A stretch of DNA of 64,000 nt from CAG-390 sp045633005. GTDB lineage: Bacteria > Bacillota > Clostridia > Oscillospirales > CAG-272. Positions 32,069 to 39,623 of this stretch are shown piece by piece; the stretch's first letter is position 1; each line of letters begins with the position of its first letter. Below the pieces are notes generated by a model. That model searched no databases. It saw nothing but the letters and a program-made list of their open reading frames with translations, and was not told the origin of the DNA. Position numbers and translations under genes: made by a program. The stretch covers positions 24,773 to 88,772 of the forward strand of contig JAZQXT010000080.1 of NCBI GenBank assembly GCA_045633005.1. Reading direction: 5' to 3'.

Positions 32069-32097
32069 TTGCTTTTTTTCGAATTTAGGTATATAAT
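32069..32097 (+). promoter_or_regulatory. Promoter of ychF
   Basis: TTGCTT (32069-32074) and TATAAT (32092-32097), 17 bp apart, 30 bp before ATG. Confidence 0.65.
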
Positions 32098-32127
32098 AAA
32101 GCGATTATATTTATTATGGAGTTAAAA

Positions 32128-33222
32128 ATGAAACTTGGTATCGTTGGTTTGCCTAACGTTGGCAAAAGCACACTTTTCAATGCTTTAACAGGCGCGGGAG
32201 CTGATTCCGCAAACTACCCCTTCTGCACTATCGAGCCGAACGTGGGAGTGGTAGCAGTACCCGACCCCAGACTTGATGCTCTTGCAGAAATGTATTCGCC
32301 CGAAAAATACACGCCCGCTACGGTTGAATTCTTTGACATTGCGGGACTCGTCAAGGGTGCGGCGCAGGGTGAAGGACTTGGAAACAAATTCCTTTCCCAC
32401 ATACGCGAGTGCGACGCTATACTGCACGTTGTACGTTGCTTCGAGAACGGAAACATCATTCACGTTGACGGAAACGTAAACTCCGTGCGCGACGTTGAGA
32501 CCATAAACATAGAGCTTATCCTCTCCGACATTGAAATCGTCGACCGCCGCATCGACCGCACGCAGAAGGCGATGAAGTCTGACAAGACGCTTGGCGCAGA
32601 GCTTGCTTTCCTTGAAAAGCTCAAGGCGCATCTTGAGGAGGGGGCTTGCGCTCGCGCAATGGAGACGACCGACGACGAGGCGGCTATCCTTGCCGATATG
32701 CCCCTGCTTACCGCAAAGCCCGTAATTTACGTTGCAAACGTGGGCGAGGACGAGGCAGGCTCGGAGCCGCAGGGAAACGCGCAGTACGACGGACTTAAGG
32801 CTTTTGCCGAGAGCGAGCATTCGGGAATTATCGCTATCTGCGCAGGACTTGAGGCTGAAATTGCAGAGCTTGACGCAGAGGAAAAGGCTGTATTCCTTGA
32901 GGACCTCGGTATTGCCGAGTCAGGTCTTGACAGACTTATCCGCGCAAGCTATGAGCTTCTCGGTCTTATAAGCTTTTTGACCGCAGGCCCGAAGGAAGTC
33001 CGCGCGTGGACGATAAAGAGGGGCACGAAGGCACCCGGAGCCGCAGGAAAGATACACAGCGATTTTGAGCGCGGCTTCATTCGCGCCGAGATAGTGGCTT
33101 TTGACGACCTTATGAAGCACGGAAGTATGACCGCAGCTAAGGAAGCGGGACTTGTCAGAAGCGAGGGCAAGGAATACGTTATGAAGGACGGCGACGTCAC
33201 CCTCTTCCGCTTTAACGTATAA
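32128..33222 (+). CDS. ychF: Redox-regulated Obg-like ATPase YchF
   Basis: 364 residues from ATG 32128 with GGAG. G1 GLPNVGKSTLFNALT is at residues 8-22, a FFDIAGLVKGAAQGEGLGNKF G3 region near 67, and the C-terminal TGS-like domain includes FLTAGPKEVRAWTIKRGTKAPGAAGKIHSDFERGFIRAE-type sequence (about 280-320). In the NxxE position (YVANVGED) it follows the ATP-preferring members of this GTPase class. It binds ribosomes and responds to oxidative stress in studied bacteria. Monocistronic. Confidence 0.96.
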   Translation: MKLGIVGLPNVGKSTLFNALTGAGADSANYPFCTIEPNVGVVAVPDPRLDALAEMYSPEKYTPATVEFFDIAGLVKGAAQGEGLGNKFLSHIRECDAILHVVRCFENGNIIHVDGNVNSVRDVETINIELILSDIEIVDRRIDRTQKAMKSDKTLGAELAFLEKLKAHLEEGACARAMETTDDEAAILADMPLLTAKPVIYVANVGEDEAGSEPQGNAQYDGLKAFAESEHSGIIAICAGLEAEIAELDAEEKAVFLEDLGIAESGLDRLIRASYELLGLISFLTAGPKEVRAWTIKRGTKAPGAAGKIHSDFERGFIRAEIVAFDDLMKHGSMTAAKEAGLVRSEGKEYVMKDGDVTLFRFNV

Positions 33223-33228
33223 TTATAT

Positions 33229-33263
33229 AAAGAAAAACCGTTGCGGTGCAACGGTTTTTCTTT
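33229..33263. terminator. Bidirectional terminator
   Basis: AAAGAAAAACCGTTGC-GGT-GCAACGGTTTTTCTTT between convergent ychF and the DUF4097 gene. Confidence 0.92.
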
Positions 33264-33264
33264 A

Positions 33265-34290
33265 TTAATAAATCTTGATATTTCCTTCGTTGACGGTAAC
33301 GGTGATGGAATTAAGCTCCTCCTTGGGGGATTCCTCCTCGGTCTCCGCGCCCGTCGTTTCGTCACCGGCGTTGTTGTCGGGAGAGTCACCGTTGTGGTCA
33401 TCACCGCCCGGGAGCGGGGGCACTATCGGTTCGGGAAGCTCGATCACGTTTATCTCGGAGAAATACGAGTTGTACTCCGTATCCCAAACGCGCAACGCGC
33501 CGTTGGGGGCAGACAGCTCAACGTTAAAGCCAGCAAAATCTGCCTCTACCCTGTCATACTCGAACGATCCGCTTGCTATATTGGCAAAGAGCTTGTGCGA
33601 AAAGCTGGAGTCCTTCATGGTAGCGTATGCGCTGACGGCGTTTATCTCAAAGGAACGAGCCTTGACGTTTTTAAGCTCCATTGACGACTCCTTGGTGGAT
33701 TCAAGCGCGACGTTGGAGTCGGTGGTAACGTTTTCAAGGGTAAGGATGCCCGTCGCCGTTGTGATCTTGTAGTCGCAACCGAGAGAAAGGTCCTTAACGG
33801 TGATATTTCCGCTTTGAGTGGTTATATCAAACTTGATGATATCAGCCTCATTTTTGAGATAGAGGTTAACGGACCTCTGCTTATCGCGGTATTTATAATG
33901 ATGCAGATAATCACGGAAGCCGTTAAAATATATCTTGAAATTATCAAGGTCAATAAAGCTTGTGATTCCGCTGTTCTCATATATCTGCATAGTGGATTTA
34001 CTAAGGGAGTAAACGTACGTGCCGTCGGTAAAGTTTACAAGCTCTACCTTCTCCTCCTCTGCCCCACCGTAAACGTTAACGTTAACGTCGGTGAAATTGA
34101 GAACTATCTTTTTTAGCTCCTCTGACTCAAAGGTCTCGGTCGTAGAAAAATTGTTTTCCGCATCTCCCGTCTGCGCAAAGATAGAGATGCCCATATCCGT
34201 AGCCATACTGTTTCCCGTTATGCAAAGGAGCACTCCGAGACAAATAATAAGAACGGCAACTATAAGAAATATTACTGACGTCGGCTTCAT
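33265..34290 (-). CDS. DUF4097-family adhesin-like membrane protein
   Basis: 341 residues from ATG 34290, whose ATGA overlaps the upstream stop; an ATG 12 nt earlier is only 1 nt from the SD. One N-terminal transmembrane helix (about residues 5-26) precedes an extracytoplasmic stack of short strands. Patterns such as ITTQSGNITVKDLSL and LENVTTDSNVALEST mark the DUF4097 beta-helix-like repeat. A Pro/Asp/Glu-rich segment lies near residue 290. It is typically paired with DUF1700 proteins as here. The function is unknown, perhaps envelope sensing. Confidence 0.78.
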   Translation of the reverse strand: MKPTSVIFLIVAVLIICLGVLLCITGNSMATDMGISIFAQTGDAENNFSTTETFESEELKKIVLNFTDVNVNVYGGAEEEKVELVNFTDGTYVYSLSKSTMQIYENSGITSFIDLDNFKIYFNGFRDYLHHYKYRDKQRSVNLYLKNEADIIKFDITTQSGNITVKDLSLGCDYKITTATGILTLENVTTDSNVALESTKESSMELKNVKARSFEINAVSAYATMKDSSFSHKLFANIASGSFEYDRVEADFAGFNVELSAPNGALRVWDTEYNSYFSEINVIELPEPIVPPLPGGDDHNGDSPDNNAGDETTGAETEEESPKEELNSITVTVNEGNIKIY

Positions 34291-35303
34291 AATTTCTCGC
34301 ATACTCCTTTCACAGTTATATAAGCATCACGGCCCTTGCTGAACGCAAACTTGAAAAGTCTTGCAAGCTGCTTCATTGCAAAGGGAACGAGGCGCATGGC
34401 GAAATTGTAAACAAGAACGCCTATGAGCAGCACAGAGCCGCTGACGATAACGCCAAGACCGATCTCAAAAAGTCCTATCGGCGTTTGTCCCGCTACGAGC
34501 TGTATGACTCCGTAAACTATTCCGATCAGCGAAATACAGCATCCCGCCGCAACGAACACGATAAGCCCCGCGATGCTGAAGATCAGCATAAGAGCAAGTG
34601 CTACCCAGAAAAAGATGTAAAGCCCAACCGTAATAAGTGCAAGCGCGAGGACGAAGGGCGCGGCAATACAAGCGAGAACGATAAAGAGCGTTTTGTTGTT
34701 GCGAAGCTTTTGGAGATCCTCCTCGCTAAGCTCTCTGCGCTGTTCCTCTCTCTGTTCCTTTTGCTCCTCAACGTACTCCTTGCGATTATGCTTGTGCATA
34801 AGCTTTTTATCCCGTTCGTTCCTTGCGGGACGGTAGGGGCGCACGTCGTCAATGCTATCGTCGGGGGCGTCGTTCTGAACGTCCTCGGGCGCCATTATTC
34901 TGACAAAATGAGGATCAAGGTCCTCGTCTCCCGCTTGTGCGACAGACGACGGTTGCGGCTCAGACTCAACTTCGGCTTCGGGGTCGCCGACTGCTTGTTC
35001 TTCCTTGGGTTCTTCACCGATGTACTTAAGTGACGCGTTGATCTCGTCCTCCACCGAGGGCGCTTCTTCAACGGAGATAGCAGACTCTACGGTTTCCGTT
35101 TCTTCAGACATAATAACGTCGGACACGCCGAGCGCCTTAACTATGCCGTCAGCCATTTCGGCAGGATCCGCCTCTACGTCTTCCATTCCCGTCTGCTTGA
35201 TGTAGTTGCCGATGCGTTCAAGCTGCGCCTTGATCGAATCCTCGTCAAGACCGCGAGCGCATAGCTGCTCCTCGAGCTGTTTCAAAAATTCCTTTTTTTC
35301 CAT
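34287..35303 (-). CDS. DUF1700 (HAAS-domain) membrane protein
   Basis: 338 residues. The N-terminal 60 residues (MEKKEFLKQLEEQL and DPAEMADGIVKALG) form the helical DUF1700/HAAS module. A long acidic, probably disordered linker follows (about 65-180), then four or five transmembrane helices between about 205 and 310. The usual partner, a PadR-type repressor, is not next to it. The DUF1700-DUF4097 pair normally forms a membrane signalling unit of unclear output. The two genes overlap by 4 nt. Confidence 0.75.
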   Translation of the reverse strand: MEKKEFLKQLEEQLCARGLDEDSIKAQLERIGNYIKQTGMEDVEADPAEMADGIVKALGVSDVIMSEETETVESAISVEEAPSVEDEINASLKYIGEEPKEEQAVGDPEAEVESEPQPSSVAQAGDEDLDPHFVRIMAPEDVQNDAPDDSIDDVRPYRPARNERDKKLMHKHNRKEYVEEQKEQREEQRRELSEEDLQKLRNNKTLFIVLACIAAPFVLALALITVGLYIFFWVALALMLIFSIAGLIVFVAAGCCISLIGIVYGVIQLVAGQTPIGLFEIGLGVIVSGSVLLIGVLVYNFAMRLVPFAMKQLARLFKFAFSKGRDAYITVKGVCEKL

Positions 35304-35332
35304 TTTGACTCCAAAATGATTTTTTATTAATT

Positions 35333-35391
35333 AAATCGTATCGAGATTTTTTCAAAAAAGCTATACAAATCGATGCGATTTATGCTATAAT
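35333..35391 (+). promoter_or_regulatory. trmB promoter region with inverted repeat
   Basis: AAATCGTATCGA (35333-35344) and TCGATGCGATTT (35370-35381) match at 11 of 12 positions as an inverted repeat. The right arm lies just upstream of a TATAAT box (35386-35391) with a poor -35. It may be an operator for trmB-truB or for the divergent DUF1700 gene. The remaining sequence to 35488 shows nothing else. Confidence 0.4.
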
Positions 35392-35488
35392 ATATACATT
35401 ACTTGGATTTTTTGCTCCAAAAGGCGAAAAATCACAAAAATAATATAATTCACACTATATTATAACAGATTTAAAGAGAGAATGCAAG

Positions 35489-36160
35489 ATGAGAATGAGA
35501 AAAAAAAAGCATTCGGGCGAAAGAATCGAAGCCTGCGCCCGTTTTCTTATCAAAGAACCCCTTTCCTGCTTTGAAAATTTGAGCGAGCCCTTTGGCGTGA
35601 GCCGCCCCACTCTGCTTGAGATCGGCTGTGGCAAGGGAGATTTTGCGCGTCAGCTTAGTGCAAAATTCACCGACCACAACATAATCGCCATCGAAAGAGT
35701 GCCCGACGTTGCCATGACCGCGCTCGAAAAGGCGGCGGCAAGCGAGGACGAGCGCCCCGATAACCTGCGCTTTATTATCGGTCACGCGCAATATCTTTCC
35801 GATTGGTTTGCGCCGAACAGCTTTGAGCGCATCTACGTAAACTTCTGCGACCCTTGGCCCAAGACGGGCTATCACAAGCGCAGACTCACCGCGCCCTCTT
35901 TCCTTCGCGTTTACCGCTCGTTGCTCGTCAGCGGCGGCGAGCTTCACTTCAAGACGGACAACCAGCCGCTCTTTGATTGGTCGCTTGAGCAATTTGAAGC
36001 CGAGGGACTTGAGATAGTTTTCGTAACGCGCGACCTTCATTCAAGTGAAAAAGCATCAGAAAACCTTATAACCGAGTACGAGCATCATTTCTCTTCTATG
36101 GGAATGAATATTTACTCGGCTCACGTCCGCTTCCCAAAAAAAGACGGCGAGAATGAATAA
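35489..36160 (+). CDS. trmB: tRNA (guanine46-N7)-methyltransferase
   Basis: 223 residues. SAM-binding motif I LEIGCGKGDFARQL is near residue 43. The catalytic-site motif YVNFCDPWPKTGYHKRRL near 112 and the C-terminal TEYEHHFSSMGMNIY are diagnostic for TrmB. The very basic start (MRMRKKKHSGER) suits RNA binding. It overlaps truB by 8 nt. Confidence 0.95.
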   Translation: MRMRKKKHSGERIEACARFLIKEPLSCFENLSEPFGVSRPTLLEIGCGKGDFARQLSAKFTDHNIIAIERVPDVAMTALEKAAASEDERPDNLRFIIGHAQYLSDWFAPNSFERIYVNFCDPWPKTGYHKRRLTAPSFLRVYRSLLVSGGELHFKTDNQPLFDWSLEQFEAEGLEIVFVTRDLHSSEKASENLITEYEHHFSSMGMNIYSAHVRFPKKDGENE

Positions 36161-37073
36161 TACCGTAAGAATCGAGCCTGACGGCATTCTTGTTATCAAC
36201 AAGCCGTCGGGTATGACCTCGCACGACGTTGTAAACCGCGTACGCCGTCTTTTCGGCACGCGTGCCGTTGGACACACGGGCACGCTTGACCCGATGGCTA
36301 CGGGCGTTCTCGTGCTTCTGCTTGGCAGAGCCGCCAAGGCGTGCGAGTATGCCGTGGCGGGCAAAAAACGCTACACCGCGCGGCTCAGGCTCGGAATTGA
36401 AACGGACACCGAGGACACGACGGGCGAAATAATACGCTCCCGCGAGGTCAACGTAAGCCGCGAGGAATTTGATGCGGTGCTTCCCTCCTTCATCGGTGAT
36501 ATTATGCAGATACCGCCGATGTACAGCGCACTTAAGCGCGATGGCAAGAAGCTGTGCGACCTTGCACGCGAGGGCAAGGTCATCGAGCGCGAGGCGCGCC
36601 CGATAACCGTTTTTTCGATCGATGCAGAGCAGATAGACGGCACGGACTACACGCTTTACGTAGCTTGCTCGGCGGGCACTTATATACGCACGCTCTGTGC
36701 GGACATCGGCGCGTCTCTCGGATGCGGCGGTGCCATGGCGGCACTTGAAAGGACCGAGGCGTGCGGATATTCGCTTGCCGACGCACATACGCTTGATAAG
36801 CTTAACGAAATGACGCTTGACGAAAGACTATCGCTCCTTTTGCCGACGGAAACGCTGTTTTCGTCGCTCCCTGCGATAAGGCTTGAAGCGTTTTATGAAA
36901 AGCTGTTCCGCTCGGGCTGTGAGATATATTTCAAAAAGCTGAGGCTATCTGCACCCGAAATAGGAGCGCGGCTTCGCGTATGCGATAGCAAGGGCGATTT
37001 TTTCGCACTTGGCGAGGTCAGAGACTATCCCGACGGAATTGCAATAAAATCGCTAAAGCTATTTAAATTATAA
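36153..37073 (+). CDS. truB: tRNA pseudouridine-55 synthase
   Basis: 306 residues. The catalytic Asp is in GHTGTLDPMATGVLVL (near residue 45), and the KPSGMTSHDVVNRVRR N-terminus and CSAGTYIRTLCADIG motif near 175 are all present. It makes pseudouridine in the T-loop. Coupled to trmB, forming a two-gene tRNA modification operon. Confidence 0.97.
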   Translation: MNNTVRIEPDGILVINKPSGMTSHDVVNRVRRLFGTRAVGHTGTLDPMATGVLVLLLGRAAKACEYAVAGKKRYTARLRLGIETDTEDTTGEIIRSREVNVSREEFDAVLPSFIGDIMQIPPMYSALKRDGKKLCDLAREGKVIEREARPITVFSIDAEQIDGTDYTLYVACSAGTYIRTLCADIGASLGCGGAMAALERTEACGYSLADAHTLDKLNEMTLDERLSLLLPTETLFSSLPAIRLEAFYEKLFRSGCEIYFKKLRLSAPEIGARLRVCDSKGDFFALGEVRDYPDGIAIKSLKLFKL

Positions 37074-37107
37074 CGAAAAGCGATAAGAGTTTTTATATAT
37101 TTTTGAT

Positions 37108-37159
37108 CTACCACCCAATTTCGACGCGTTTTGCGCCGCAGGGGTGGTAGAATTTTTTT
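37108..37159 (+). terminator. Terminator of trmB-truB
   Basis: CTACCACCC (37108-37116) / GGGTGGTAG (37142-37150) with an inner GCG-rich stem and AATTTTTTT. Confidence 0.85.
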
Positions 37160-37192
37160 ATAAGGAATAAAAAAAGGAAGGAATATCGTAAT

Positions 37193-37555
37193 ATGATCAA
37201 AAATACATGCGATATATTGTGCGAGCTATGCGCCGATTGCCTCGTTATTACGGTCAGCGGAGAGATAGACCATCACGGCGCGGTATATATGCGGCAAAAA
37301 GCAGACGAGGCGATAAGAAGTGCGTCCCCCCAGCGCCTCGTGCTTGATATGTCCGCCGTCAGCTTTATGGACAGCTCGGGGCTCGGATTTATAATGGGGC
37401 GTTTTGCGCTTATGCGTGAGCTTGGCGGAGCAACGCTCGTAAGAGACCCTGCGCCGTGCGTTGAGCGCGTGCTAAAGCTTACGGGCTTTGACAAGAAGGT
37501 AAAAATTATAAAAAATCACAAAACGGAGAAGGAATATGAACGTCAAAGAATATAA
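37193..37555 (+). CDS. spoIIAA: Anti-sigma F factor antagonist SpoIIAA
   Basis: 120 residues, a STAS domain. The phosphorylatable serine is in FMDSSGLGFIMG (about residue 62), and the N-terminal ITVSGEIDHHGA matches the family. Dephosphorylated SpoIIAA pulls SpoIIAB off sigma F in the forespore. The coding region runs 20 nt into spoIIAB. SD AAGGAAGG. Confidence 0.95.
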   Translation: MIKNTCDILCELCADCLVITVSGEIDHHGAVYMRQKADEAIRSASPQRLVLDMSAVSFMDSSGLGFIMGRFALMRELGGATLVRDPAPCVERVLKLTGFDKKVKIIKNHKTEKEYERQRI

Positions 37556-38033
37556 AAAAAGAAGCGGCAGACCGCCGCTTGCAACCATAACGAACGAACT
37601 AAAGCTATCTTTCCCCTCCCTTTCGGCCAACGAGTCCTTTGCCCGTGCCGCCGTAGCCGCATTTATTTCACAGCTTGACCCGACGCCTACGGAGCTTGCG
37701 GACATCAAATGCGTGCTTTCAGAGGCGGTAACGAACTGCATCGTCCACGCCTACAGGGACTGCATCGGCGACGTTAAAATAACCGTGCGACTACGTGCAG
37801 ACAGAAGCGTCAGCATCGAGGTCAAGGACAACGGCGTGGGAATTGAAAACGTCGAGGAGGCGCGGCAACCGCTGTTCACCACGGGTGCCGCCGAGGAGCG
37901 AAGCGGAATGGGATTTACCGTAATGGAGAGCTTTTGCGATAAAGTAAAAATACGCTCAAAGCTCTGCCGCGGTACTACGGTGATCATGACGAAAAGACTT
38001 ACCTCCAAACCCAAAGCAAGCTCTCATACATAA
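37536..38033 (+). CDS. spoIIAB: Anti-sigma F factor / serine kinase SpoIIAB
   Basis: 165 residues. GHKL ATPase motifs: SEAVTNCIVHAY (N box) near residue 62, VKDNGVGIENV (G1 box) near 97, and ERSGMGFTVM near 121. It binds sigma F and phosphorylates SpoIIAA. It is slightly longer than the Bacillus protein (146) because of about 20 extra N-terminal residues; a shorter internal start is possible. Confidence 0.95.
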   Translation: MNVKEYKKRSGRPPLATITNELKLSFPSLSANESFARAAVAAFISQLDPTPTELADIKCVLSEAVTNCIVHAYRDCIGDVKITVRLRADRSVSIEVKDNGVGIENVEEARQPLFTTGAAEERSGMGFTVMESFCDKVKIRSKLCRGTTVIMTKRLTSKPKASSHT

Positions 38034-38050
38034 CTGTTTCGGAGGAGCTA

Positions 38051-38797
38051 ATGAATCTATATTCGACCGACAGCAACCGCGCTCTGCTTGAGACGGCGCA
38101 ACGCGGCTCGGCGCAAGAGGCGGATGCGGCGACGGAAAGGCTGATAATCGCCAACGCGGGACTTGTGCGGAGCATCGCGTTGAAATTCTGCGGTCGCGGC
38201 TGTGAATTCGAGGATCTCGTTCAGATCGGCACTATCGGTATGATAAAGGCTATTCGCTCGTTTGACCTTGAGCGCGGAACGGCGTTTTCGACCTATGCCG
38301 TCCCGCTTATTCTCGGCGAGATAAGGCGGCATCTGCGCGACGACGGACCTATAAAGGTCGGGCGTGCGGTAAAGCGGCTCGGTGCGGAGCTTATGCGCGA
38401 GCAGACGCGCATCATCAGCGAAACGGGCGTAGAGCCGCAGATATCGGAGCTTGCCGCCGCTTGCGGTGTCAGCGTAGAGGAAGCGGCTTGCGCCCTTGAC
38501 GCGATAAGCCCCGTAGCCTCACTTTCCGAGGGATCGGACAGCGAGAGTGGCTTTGAGCTTTTCGACCGTATCCCCGATGAGTCGGGTATGCTTGACATCG
38601 AGCGTGCCTGCGATAGAATTGCGATTTCGCAAGCAATAGGCAGGCTTCCCGCGCTATGGCGGCAGATAGTGGTTTTGCGGTACTTCAAGAACCTAACGCA
38701 ACAAAAGACCGCAGACGCGCTCGGTCTTACGCAGGTAAAGATATCGCGCGAAGAAAAAAAGATAGTGGAATATTTAAGAGAAGAGCTCAGCGGTTAG
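38051..38797 (+). CDS. sigF: RNA polymerase sigma-F factor
   Basis: 248 residues. Region 2 contains FEDLVQIGTIGMIKAIRSFD and GTAFSTYAVPLILGEIRRHLRDD. Region 4 ends with LTQQKTADALGLTQVKISREEKKI. The gene order spoIIAA-spoIIAB-sigF is the conserved spoIIA operon, which settles sigma F over sigma G. It directs early forespore transcription. Its stop codon's last base is the first base of array C's leading hairpin. Confidence 0.96.
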   Translation: MNLYSTDSNRALLETAQRGSAQEADAATERLIIANAGLVRSIALKFCGRGCEFEDLVQIGTIGMIKAIRSFDLERGTAFSTYAVPLILGEIRRHLRDDGPIKVGRAVKRLGAELMREQTRIISETGVEPQISELAAACGVSVEEAACALDAISPVASLSEGSDSESGFELFDRIPDESGMLDIERACDRIAISQAIGRLPALWRQIVVLRYFKNLTQQKTADALGLTQVKISREEKKIVEYLREELSG

Positions 38798-38979
38798 CGT
38801 TGTGCCCTTAAGGGCACAACGCAGTTATGATTGCCCTGACGGGCAAGTTATGAGTTATAATATGCTTCGCATAGTTATGATTGGCTTCGCCAAGTTATAG
38901 ATTAGATGGGCAATCATATCATAACGTTTGCGAAGCAAACTCATAACGGTGAGCGCAAGCGAGCCTTATCACTTATAAC
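38797..38979. repeat. Palindromic word array C (GTTATGA / TCATAAC)
   Basis: It opens with GCGTTGTGCCC-TTAA-GGGCACAACGC. The word GTTATGA or GTTATAA/G is at 38824, 38847, 38854, 38874 and 38894, between hairpins TTGCCC-TGAC-GGGCAA, TATGC-TTC-GCATA and TTGGC-TTC-GCCAA. After the centre (38901-38918) the word is inverted: CATAAC ending at 38925, TCATAAC at 38941 and TTATAAC at 38973. These copies are separated by GTTTGC-GAA-GCAAAC and a weak GGTGAGC-GCAA-GCGAGCC stem. It lies between the convergent sigF and membrane-protein genes, about 40 bp from a terminator. Same plan as arrays A and B. Confidence 0.85.
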
Positions 38980-39020
38980 TAAAAACGCATCTGTACCTAT
39001 AAATTCAGTGCTTGCGAAGA

Positions 39021-39053
39021 AAAAAGACGAGGAGTTTAACTCTTCGTCTTTTT
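39021..39053. terminator. Bidirectional terminator beside array C
   Basis: AAAAAGACGA pairs with TCGTCTTTTT, with GAGTT/AACTC inside; between sigF and the gene ending at 39079. Confidence 0.85.
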
Positions 39054-39078
39054 CCGTACACACCTTTAATCCGAGCTC

Positions 39079-39573
39079 TTATTTTAGCATTCTTTTGATT
39101 TTTCTGCGCTTATTAAAATAGCTTACCGCCTCGGGAACGAAGCAAAGCGCGAGATAGAGCACGAATGCGGCTATCATAACGCCGAGCGTGCTGCCGCCGA
39201 AGATATAAAAACCGTACATCGGCGCGGCAAATACGGTAACGAAAAACGAGGCTATATACGCCGCCGCGCCCGAAAGTGTAAGTGAGGCGAGCGTTGCCGC
39301 GGCGTTGAAGACGCAGCAAAGCATACCAAGCACGAACCAAGTGCGGCACAAGATAATGAAGCCTTTTTTGCCCTTAAGACTCGCGCGCACCTCAAACGCC
39401 GCCCAACCGACGATATACGCGAGAGTAAGGAAAAGCGTGGAAACACCGACCTTTTCAAGCGTAAAAAGGGTGGCGTGATTTATTACCGAAACGATGAGCG
39501 ATGCCGACAGCACGATCGATACCGTGACGTTGCGCACCAAGGTGGTTTTGTTTAACTTAAAAAATTTATCCAT
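39079..39573 (-). CDS. Small polytopic membrane protein, unknown
   Basis: 164 residues with four or five hydrophobic helices (about 15-33, 42-60, 72-95, 100-125, 128-148) and a basic C-terminal tail (NKRRKIKRMLK). I do not recognise the family. It lies downstream of the EF-G paralogue on the same strand, separated by a perfect palindrome, so it may be co-transcribed. The SD is weak (GAAGCGAA). Confidence 0.6.
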   Translation of the reverse strand: MDKFFKLNKTTLVRNVTVSIVLSASLIVSVINHATLFTLEKVGVSTLFLTLAYIVGWAAFEVRASLKGKKGFIILCRTWFVLGMLCCVFNAAATLASLTLSGAAAYIASFFVTVFAAPMYGFYIFGGSTLGVMIAAFVLYLALCFVPEAVSYFNKRRKIKRMLK

Positions 39574-39583
39574 TTCGCTTCAA

Positions 39584-39613
39584 GAACGGGAAGACTTATA
39601 AGTCTTCCCGTTC
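39584..39613. repeat. Perfect 30-bp palindrome
   Basis: GAACGGGAAGACTTA and its exact complement TAAGTCTTCCCGTTC abut with no spacer, between the stop of the EF-G paralogue and the next start (11 bp away). No T run follows on the minus strand, so termination would be inefficient. Confidence 0.6.
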
Positions 39614-39623
39614 TCCCTTTATA

